NCBI RefSeq assembly: GCF_001698125.1
Contig: NZ_CP013854.1
Location: 992,001-1,056,000, forward strand
Source of the DNA: Pseudonocardia sp. HH130630-07
Lineage (GTDB): Bacteria; Actinomycetota; Actinomycetes; Mycobacteriales; Pseudonocardiaceae
Length of the DNA: 64,000 nt
Reading direction: 5' to 3'
The notes beneath the pieces are model-generated. The model had not been told where the DNA came from. It saw only the letters and a list, made by a program, of their open reading frames with translations, and ran no database searches. Made by a program: the position numbers and the translations under genes. Shown one piece after another: positions 25,251 to 31,936 of the stretch; positions within the stretch are counted from its first letter, which is position 1; each line of letters begins with the position of its first letter.

Positions 25251-26822
25251 ATGGCGGAGCAACGGCAGGCCCGGGCGGGGCGCCCGGTCGTCGGTCTGTC
25301 GGTCCGCGCGTTGCTGGCACTCGTCGTCACGACGGCGAACGTCGGCGGGGCGGCGGTCGTCCTGGTGCTCGCGGCCTTCGTGCTGCCCCGCGAGGAGCTG
25401 CTGGACGCGGTCGGCATCCGGCTGGTCAACCTCGTCGTCCTCGTCGGCTACCTGCTCGTGACGCTCCCGATCGGGATCTGGTTCGGCCGCCGCGCGCTGA
25501 CCGTGCGCCGGCGCTCCGCGGACCCGGAGACGGCCGAACGCCGGCTGGTGCTGCACGCCCCGGGCCGGATCACCTCGGTGGTCGCCGTGCTCTGGTTCCT
25601 CGCCGCGGTGCTGTTCTGCCTGCTCAACGTGCGCTACTCGGGGCGGCTCGCGTTCTCGGTGACGGCGACGGTGGCGATCGGCGGGGTCACCACCTGCGCG
25701 CTGTCGTTCCTGCTGGTCGAGCGGATGCTGCGACGTGCGGCGGCCCGGGTGCTGTCCGGCCGCCCGCCGCGCCGGCGGCGCCTGGTCACCGGCGTCATGA
25801 TGCGGTCGGTGGGTTTCTGGGCGCTGGGCACCGCCGTCCCGGTCGCCGGGCTGATGCTCGCCGGGCTGCTCGCGCTGGTCTTCGGCGACTCCTCGCCCAC
25901 CCAGCTGGGGATCACGATGCTGGCCCTGGGCGGGACGGCGATCGGCGCCGGTCTGCTGACCACGATCGGTGCCGCCCGGGCCATCGCCGATCCGGTGCTC
26001 TCGGTGCGCCGGGCGCTGGCCAGGGTGGCCGACGGCGATCTCGACGTCCGGGTGCCGGTCTACGACAACACCGAGCTGGGGCAGCTGCAGGCCGGGACGA
26101 ACGGCATGGTCGAGGGCCTGCGCGAGCGCGAACGGATCCGCGACCTGTTCGGCAGGCACGTCGGCCGGGACGTCGCCGAGGCCGCGGCGGCCCGGGGCGA
26201 CGAGGTCCGTCTCGGTGGCGAGCTCCGCCCGGTCGCGGTGCTGTTCGTCGATCTCGTCGGGTCGACGGCGATGGCCGAGCGCCGCCCGCCGGAGGAGGTC
26301 GTGGCGGTGCTCAACCGGTTCTTCGGCCTCGTCGTCGAGTGCGTCGAGCGGTCCGGCGGCTGGATCAACAAGTTCGAGGGCGACGCCGCGCTCGCCGTCT
26401 TCGGCGCCCCCACCGGCCTCGACGACGCGCCCGGCGCCGCGCTGGTCGCGGCCCGCAGGCTGGGTGCCCGGCTGGAGGCCGAGATGCCGGAGATCGAGGC
26501 GGGGATCGGGGTCTCGGCCGGGGACGCCGTCGCCGGCAACATCGGCGACCCGCGCCGCTACGAGTACACGGTGATCGGCGACCCGGTGAACGAGGCGGCC
26601 CGGTTGACCGAGCTGGCGAAGTCGGTGCCGGGCGGCGTGGTCGCCGCCGAGCGGGCGGTCGCCGCCGCGGGTGCCGAGGCCGCGCGGTGGCGGTCCGGCG
26701 AACCGGTCACGCTGCGCGGCCGGGACGCTCCGACCGGGATCTGCACCCCGGTCCCGAGCGGGGACGGGGAGCCGGCCCCGGACGGCTCGGGCACGTCGGA
26801 CGGCGTCCGGACCGGGTCCTGA
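25251..26822 (+). CDS. membrane class III adenylate/guanylate cyclase
   Basis: The 523-aa product has about six membrane helices within the first ~260 residues, a HAMP-like linker (ARVADGDLDVRVPVYDNTEL) and a class III cyclase catalytic domain. That domain shows FVDLVGSTAMAERRPPEEVV (metal-binding Asp), GGWINKFEGDAALAVFGAP and YEYTVIGDPVNEAARL. Such enzymes make cAMP in response to membrane signals. ATG 25251 is chosen because the longer frame starts inside the intergenic region. Passenger gene of the putative composite element. Confidence 0.88.
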   Translation: MAEQRQARAGRPVVGLSVRALLALVVTTANVGGAAVVLVLAAFVLPREELLDAVGIRLVNLVVLVGYLLVTLPIGIWFGRRALTVRRRSADPETAERRLVLHAPGRITSVVAVLWFLAAVLFCLLNVRYSGRLAFSVTATVAIGGVTTCALSFLLVERMLRRAAARVLSGRPPRRRRLVTGVMMRSVGFWALGTAVPVAGLMLAGLLALVFGDSSPTQLGITMLALGGTAIGAGLLTTIGAARAIADPVLSVRRALARVADGDLDVRVPVYDNTELGQLQAGTNGMVEGLRERERIRDLFGRHVGRDVAEAAAARGDEVRLGGELRPVAVLFVDLVGSTAMAERRPPEEVVAVLNRFFGLVVECVERSGGWINKFEGDAALAVFGAPTGLDDAPGAALVAARRLGARLEAEMPEIEAGIGVSAGDAVAGNIGDPRRYEYTVIGDPVNEAARLTELAKSVPGGVVAAERAVAAAGAEAARWRSGEPVTLRGRDAPTGICTPVPSGDGEPAPDGSGTSDGVRTGS

Positions 26823-26886
26823 CCAACCGGGCGGCGGCCCCCGTCAGGACGTGACGCCGGCCACCGCCGTCGGGCACGATGCCGCC

Positions 26887-28479
26887 ATGAGCAGCGCCGC
26901 CCCGGAGTTCAGCGAACGGACGATCGCCGCCCTCACGCGGGCCCGCCGGCACTCGGTCGGTGACCTGCTGCACCGCACGGCACTGCGCTACCCGGACAAG
27001 CCCGCCGTCGTCGACGGCGACACCCGCTGGACGTTCGCCGAGTTCGACGCCGCGGTGAACCGCTGCGCGGCCGCGCTGGCCGGCCACGGCCTGGCCAAGG
27101 GCGACCGGCTCGCGCTGCTGTCGCGCAACAGCCGTCAGTACGGGGTGCTGGTGTTCGCCACCGCCCGGCTCGGCGTCGTGCTCGTCCCGGTCAACTTCAT
27201 GCTCACCGCCGGCGAGATCGCCTACATCCTCGACCACTCCGGGGCGCGGGCGTTCGTCGTCCAGGACACGCTGGTCCCGACCGCCGAGCAGGCCCTCGCC
27301 CAGGTGCCGGTCCCGGTCCGGGTGCGGATCGGTGCGGGCGGGGACTGGCCGGACCTCGACGGGTGGATCGCCGGGACCGGCGACCCGGGGCAGCCCGACG
27401 TCGCCGTCGGTGACGACGACCCGCTGCGCCTGATGTACACCTCGGGCACCGAGTCCCGGCCGAAGGGCGTCGTGCTCACCAGCCGCTCGCTGGTGTCGCA
27501 GTACGTCTCCTGCATCGTCGACGGCGGCATGGCCCCGGACGACGTCGAGCTGCACTCGCTGCCGATGTACCACTGCGCGCAGCTGGACTGCTTCTTCTCC
27601 GTCGACGTCTACCTCGGCGCGACCAGCATCATCCTGCCCGCGCCGGACCCGGCCACCCTGCTGGCGACCATCGAGCGGGAGCGGGTCACCAAGCTGTTCT
27701 GCCCGCCGACGGTGTGGATCTCGCTGCTGCGGCACCCGGACTTCGACACCCGGGACCTGTCCAGCCTGCGCAAGGGCTACTACGGCGCGGCCGCGATGCC
27801 GGTCGAGGTGCTGCACGAGCTGGCCCGGCGGCTCCCCGACGTGGCGCTGTGGAACTTCTACGGGCAGACCGAGATGTCGCCGCTGGCCACGATCCTGTCC
27901 CCGGCCGAGCAGCTGGAGCGCGCCGGGTCCGCGGGCCGCGCCTCGCTGAACGCCGAGACCCGGGTCGTCGGCGACGACGACGAGGAGCTGCCGCCCGGCG
28001 AGGTCGGCGAGATCGTGCACCGGTCCCCGCACGCCGCGCGCGGCTACTACCGCGATGAGGACAAGACCGCCGAGGCGTTCCGGAACGGCTGGTTCCACTC
28101 CGGCGACCTCGGCGTCATGAGCGCCGACGGCTACCTCTCGGTGGTCGACCGGAAGAAGGACATGATCAAGACCGGTGGGGAGAACGTCGCCTCCCGGGAG
28201 GTGGAGGAGGCGCTCTACCTGCTCGACGGCGTCGCCGAGGTCGCGGTGTTCGGGGTCTCGCACCCGCACTGGATCGAGGCGGTGACCGCGGTCGTGGTGC
28301 CCCGCGACGGCGTGACGCTCACCGAGGACCAGGTGCACGCGCACGCCAGGGAGCGCCTCGCCGGCTACAAGCGCCCCAAGTACGTCGTGTTCGCCGGCGC
28401 GCTGCCGAAGAACCCCTCCGGCAAGATCCTCAAGCGCGAGCTGCGGGCCGAGCACTCCGGCATCGCCGGGAACGGCTAG
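26887..28479 (+). CDS. fatty-acyl-CoA synthetase (AMP-forming)
   Basis: The 530-aa product is a full-length ANL-family enzyme that activates a carboxylic acid with ATP and joins it to CoA. Motifs are the P-loop LMYTSGTESRPKGVVLTS, NFYGQTEMSP, GWFHSGDLG, DRKKDMIKTGGENV and the catalytic-lysine end PKNPSGKILKREL. The exact acid substrate cannot be read from the sequence; fatty acids are likely. Its TAG stop is the very site where IS element B is inserted. Confidence 0.9.
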   Translation: MSSAAPEFSERTIAALTRARRHSVGDLLHRTALRYPDKPAVVDGDTRWTFAEFDAAVNRCAAALAGHGLAKGDRLALLSRNSRQYGVLVFATARLGVVLVPVNFMLTAGEIAYILDHSGARAFVVQDTLVPTAEQALAQVPVPVRVRIGAGGDWPDLDGWIAGTGDPGQPDVAVGDDDPLRLMYTSGTESRPKGVVLTSRSLVSQYVSCIVDGGMAPDDVELHSLPMYHCAQLDCFFSVDVYLGATSIILPAPDPATLLATIERERVTKLFCPPTVWISLLRHPDFDTRDLSSLRKGYYGAAAMPVEVLHELARRLPDVALWNFYGQTEMSPLATILSPAEQLERAGSAGRASLNAETRVVGDDDEELPPGEVGEIVHRSPHAARGYYRDEDKTAEAFRNGWFHSGDLGVMSADGYLSVVDRKKDMIKTGGENVASREVEEALYLLDGVAEVAVFGVSHPHWIEAVTAVVVPRDGVTLTEDQVHAHARERLAGYKRPKYVVFAGALPKNPSGKILKRELRAEHSGIAGNG

Positions 28480-29434
28480 GGCATGTCTCCCAATAGGCGT
28501 GACCAGGTGATGCAGGCGCTGAGGACGGTGGCGGCGCGATAGGTGATGGCGAGTTTGTCGTAGCGGGTGGCCAGCCCGCGCCACTGCTTGGTCAGGGCGA
28601 AGTGGCGTTCCACGACGTTGCGGCCCTTGTAGGTCTCAACGTCGAGTCCGGGTGGTCTGCCGCCGAGGGAGCCGCGGCGTTTGCGGGCGGCGATCTCGTC
28701 GCGTTTCTGCGGGATGACGGTGGTGATCGAGCGGCGGGCCAGTGCGCGCCGGTTGACCCCGGATGAGTAGGCCCGGTCGGCCACCACGGCGTCGGGTCGG
28801 GTGCGGGACCGTCCCGCGCCGAGGCGGGGGACGCGGATGTCGGCCAGGACCTGCTCGAGCATGGCGCCGTCGTTGCGCTGCCCGCCGGTCACCACCACCG
28901 CCAGCGGCCGGCCCCGCCGGTCGACCGCGGCATGGATCTTCGTCGTCAGCCCGCCACGGGAACGGCCGATGCCGTGACCTGCGGGTTCTCGCGGTCCGCC
29001 GAGCGGGCTGGGCATGAACCCGTCAGGGGATTTCGTGTAGTTCGACCGTGCCCCCTGTGTCCTGCTCGGGGCGGGTGGTGTTCGTGGCGTGCTGGTGCGC
29101 CCGGTTGATCGTGGCGTCCACCGACACCTGTCAACACCGTCCAGTCGATCTCGCCCTTGGCGTCGGCCTGGGCCAACAGTGCGGCCAGCACGGTGTCCCA
29201 GGTGCCGTCAGCGGCGTAGCGGCGGTGTCGCTTCCACACCGTTTGCCAGGGCCCGAACTGCTCCCGCGGCAGATCTCGCCAGGGGATCCCGGTTCGGTAT
29301 CGGAAGATGATCCCCTCCACCACGCGGCGATCCTCGCCGAACGGGTGCCCACGCCGCCCGGCGTTGGAGGGCAGCAGCGGCCCGATCAACTGCCACTGAG
29401 CATCCGAGAGCAGCGCGAACCTCGACGAACTCAC
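28476..29434 (-). pseudogene. IS5-family transposase, frameshifted
   Basis: The N-terminal frame (29434 leftwards) reads LSDAQWQLIGPLLPSNAGRR and FGPWQTVWKRHRRYAADGTW, then at ADAKGEIDWTV goes out of frame. A stretch of about 10 nt (TTGACAGGTG, near 29125-29135) appears inserted; removing it restores VSVDATINRAHQHATN. The C-terminal frame (to 28476) reads GHGIGRSRGGLTTKIHAAVD, AVVADRAYSSGVNRR and RNVVERHFALTKQWRGLATR. The gene is probably dead, though the ends could be used in trans. Confidence 0.75.
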
Positions 29435-29482
29435 CGGCTCATCCTGCCGGCAGTCCGGACACCCATATGGGAGACACGCCCT
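28478..29482 (-). mobile_element. IS5-family (IS427-type) element B
   Basis: Ends are AGGGCATGTCTCCCA (28478-28492) and TGGGAGACACGCCCT (29468-29482), flanked by CTA on both sides. It is related to element A but not identical, and lies in the opposite orientation. Its outer end, read inwards, is AGGGCGTGTCTCCCA, identical in all 15 positions to the outer end of element A. Confidence 0.85.
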
Positions 29483-29570
29483 AGGCCCTGACCCGGCGGT
29501 GCAACGCCGAGTCGGGGCCGTTCACATCGGTTCCCCGGGATGCTGTACCCCCGGGTTGTAGCGTGACCGG

Positions 29571-29616
29571 GGTGCGGGGACCGGGCCGGTCAGGATCCGG
29601 CCCGGCCCCCGCACCC
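29571..29616. terminator. long GC hairpin after the helix-turn-helix protein gene
   Basis: GGTGCGGGG-A-CCGGGCCGG (29571-29589) pairs with CCGGCCCGG-CCCCCGCACC (29597-29615). It begins 8 nt beyond the stop of the minus-strand gene at 29624. Stem of about 18 bp, loop 7 nt. Probable terminator. Confidence 0.65.
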
Positions 29617-29623
29617 GGTGCGG

Positions 29624-30559
29624 TCACTGCCCGTCGGTGTCCGAGTCCGACTCGCTGTCGGACCCGGCGTCATCGGCCGTGTCGTCAGTCGTGTCGTCGG
29701 CGGTGACGTCGTCGGCCCACTGGTAGCGGCGCGGCCGGTCCGCGGTGACCACGACCGTGCCCGCGTCGACCATCCGGTCGGCCGAGTTCTTGATCGCCCC
29801 GGGACTCTTGCCACCGATCGCCTTGCTGATCTCACCGGGCGACCAATCCTCACCCGCGTGGTCACGCAAGTGGGTCGCGACCATCGTCTTGAGCTGACCC
29901 GGCAGTAGCGCGGTCCCGCCGTCGTTGGTCTGGCGACCCCCGGCCGTCGCCGACGACGTCGCCCCGCTGGCCGCCATCGTCGCGGCCTTACGGGCGTTGG
30001 CGATGATCGCGCCCGGGGTGACCGGCGCCCACCGGGTGACCTGCCCGTCCTGGTCGGCGGTCACGATCCCGACCCGCTGAAAACGGGTGAGCACCCGGTC
30101 GACAGCGGCGACGTCCAAGACGACCCCGCGGTCTTCGGCGTCGGCCGCCATCCGCCGCGCGGACACGTTCGGCGACGCGTGCAACGCGTCCCACACCGAC
30201 TGCGCCACGACAACTTCGGGCATCGTCGGGCGGCTACCTGACTGCAAGGCAAGCCACACGATCGCATCCGCCCACGTCGCCGACGACAGGTCCGCATCAT
30301 CGACGCTGCCCGTGTCGGTGGCGTCGGTGGCGCCGTTGGTGTCGCCCGGCTCACCGGCCGCAACGTCGGTCGCGGTGTCGGTCGTGGTGTCGGTCGCGGT
30401 GTCGGTCGCGGTGTCGGTCGCGGTGTCGGTCGTGGTGTCGTCCACCGCGGGGGCCGAGTCGGCCGCCGCGTCGACGGCGACACCGTCGGTGGTCGTGGTG
30501 TCGTTGGTGTCGGTCGCCGCGGAACGGGCCCGACGGGTGGTGCTGGCAGACCTGGGCAT
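29624..30559 (-). CDS. winged-helix-like plasmid protein with Asp/Thr repeat
   Basis: The 311-aa product has a low-complexity acidic N-terminus: a (TDTA)n tract from a 12-bp DNA repeat. Two helical regions follow (WADAIVWLALQSGSRPTMPE then SARRMAADAEDRGVVLDVAA). A C-terminal winged-helix-like domain reads LLPGQLKTMVATHLRDHAGE, WSPGEISKAIGGKSPGAIKN and AGTVVVTADRPRRYQWAD. It ends in an Asp/Ser-rich tail. Proteins of this layout are common on actinobacterial plasmids and are presumed DNA-binding. Target unknown. Confidence 0.7.
   Translation of the reverse strand: MPRSASTTRRARSAATDTNDTTTTDGVAVDAAADSAPAVDDTTTDTATDTATDTATDTTTDTATDVAAGEPGDTNGATDATDTGSVDDADLSSATWADAIVWLALQSGSRPTMPEVVVAQSVWDALHASPNVSARRMAADAEDRGVVLDVAAVDRVLTRFQRVGIVTADQDGQVTRWAPVTPGAIIANARKAATMAASGATSSATAGGRQTNDGGTALLPGQLKTMVATHLRDHAGEDWSPGEISKAIGGKSPGAIKNSADRMVDAGTVVVTADRPRRYQWADDVTADDTTDDTADDAGSDSESDSDTDGQ
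30365..30440. repeat. six copies of a 12-bp coding repeat
   Basis: The unit GTCGGTCGCGGT (variant GTCGGTCGTGGT) recurs about six times and encodes Thr-Asp-Thr-Ala in the minus-strand gene. Copy-number changes keep the frame. Confidence 0.7.
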
Positions 30560-30589
30560 GGCTATCCCCTTCGTGGAATGTGCGACTTA

Positions 30590-31408
30590 GTCAACTTTCG
30601 CGGTGTCGCCCGGGGAAACAAGTGTCCCGGGCCGGTGTTGCAAGAACAACGATAGTCGCTTTTCGGGGGGTTCGCAATGCTTTTCGGCGATTGGTAGGTA
30701 AGTATTTTCAGCTAGTTGATCATTGCTGTATAGGTCGCTGCCGCCCGAGTCTTTTCCGGGACGCATTCGGCGGGATGGGCGATGACTGCCGAATGGGCGA
30801 CCGAATGGGCGCGGCCAACGCGCGGGGTGGATCCAGTACCGGAAAGCTAACGGATTTATCCGTGGAAGTAATTGAAAGGAAACGGTTGATGTAGCGGGGA
30901 AGAGTGATGAAGCGGACTCGGACAAGGGCAGGGTGTGCGGGGCGCGTTCGGCCCGGGGCGCGATAGAGGATGCAGCTACCTCTATCGAGAGTCGGGGCGG
31001 GCCCGGCCACCCCAGGGCGGCGCTGACCAGGCCGGGAGCAGTGACCGCGGGGGCGGCTTACGGCGCCCCCGTAGACGCCCCTGTAGGCGCTCTCGTAGGC
31101 GCCCCTGTAGGCGACGTGCCTCGATCTCACAACGGCCGATCAACATCTACACCGTTCGATCCTGCCCATCGGAGCGACTCCGGGCTCCCGCACGCAAGGC
31201 GTGTACCGATGTTTCATCGGCTCGTGCGTTAACGTCGACCGGGAGTCTTTCTCGCCGGTTTCGACATTTTCTCGACTGCGCCTGACAATACTGTGACGTC
31301 GTTTTTCTGACCGCAGCGTCAAAGACGTGTTTCAGCGTCAGGGGAGTCTCGATTGCGGCGGGTTCGTCGCCCCCGGCGCGTGGGCATCGGGTCGTTTCTC
31401 GGGTCGTC
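30590..31408. other. about 820 bp without a convincing gene
   Basis: Frames on both strands (30580-30894 plus, 30720-31130 minus, 30933-31285 plus) lack ribosome sites and family resemblance. The DNA is comparatively AT-rich at 30590-30900, as expected of promoter DNA for the gene ending at 29624. It contains the 12-bp tandem repeat at 31065-31112. Confidence 0.4.
31065..31112. repeat. four tandem 12-bp units (GCCCCTGTAGGC)
   Basis: Units are GCCCCCGTAGAC, GCCCCTGTAGGC, GCTCTCGTAGGC and GCCCCTGTAGGC, head to tail. They lie outside any confident gene, so they may be a protein-binding array or a simple duplication. Confidence 0.6.
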
Positions 31409-31687
31409 TCAGCGGCGGCGGGTTCGGCGAGTGGTGGGGTTGTCCATGGGTCGGCCGAGTGTTTCTGTGCAGACTCGGACGACGTGGCTGCGGATCTGCT
31501 CATCGAGGGTGTGCAGGTGTTCGGCGAGGCCGTCGAGCAGGTCGCCCAGCTCCTCGGCGCGGCGTGCGGTGTGCAGGCCGGGCCAGCTCTGCAGCTCGGG
31601 GGCGGAGCGGACGACTCCGGCGGCGTCGCGGACGGCCATCCGGTCGGCTCGCAGCTGCTCAATACGGCGGCGATCGCGCTCGTTCAT
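31409..31687 (-). CDS. 92-aa helical hypothetical protein
   Basis: The product is strongly helical: MNERDRRRIEQLRADRMAVR then GLHTARRAEELGDLLDGLAE and TLDEQIRSHVVRVCTETLGR. It looks like a small coiled-coil or regulatory protein. The ATG at 31687 follows GGGGAGCAACACC. It is divergent from the BTAD gene, with about 250 bp between the starts. No family recognised. Confidence 0.65.
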   Translation of the reverse strand: MNERDRRRIEQLRADRMAVRDAAGVVRSAPELQSWPGLHTARRAEELGDLLDGLAEHLHTLDEQIRSHVVRVCTETLGRPMDNPTTRRTRRR

Positions 31688-31924
31688 GGTGTTGCTCCCC
31701 GGGTTCAGGTGACGGCATCAGGTGCACGGCGTGGCCCGGGGGAAGCGGTCCGGGTCGCATCATGGCACGCCCAGCGGCCGGACTCCTCCGGTCCGCTACA
31801 GGTCCGGCCCCGCCGCGGGGCCCGGTTCGCGGAGGCGATTCGCGATTGCAAAGCGTTGCTCTGATCGGCCCACGTCAGCCGATCTTGCGGAGTACAGAGA
31901 GGTGCCTCACGTAGACACATGAGG

Positions 31925-31935
31925 AGGTGTCACCT
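31925..31935. promoter_or_regulatory. palindrome overlapping the ribosome site of the BTAD gene
   Basis: AGGTGTCACCT is symmetric about its central T and overlaps the AGGAGG ribosome site, ending 1 nt before the ATG at 31937. It could be an operator or a weak translation-control hairpin. Confidence 0.3.
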
Positions 31936-31936
31936 A

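Noticed and set aside
30365-30440. Possible CRISPR-like repeat array
   Set aside because: The repeats are 12 bp, head to tail without spacers, and code for (TDTA)n.
30720-31130. Minus frame with repeated AYRGAYESAYRGVYGG
   Set aside because: The repeat is only the 12-bp DNA repeat read in frame; no ribosome site, and the remainder is not protein-like.
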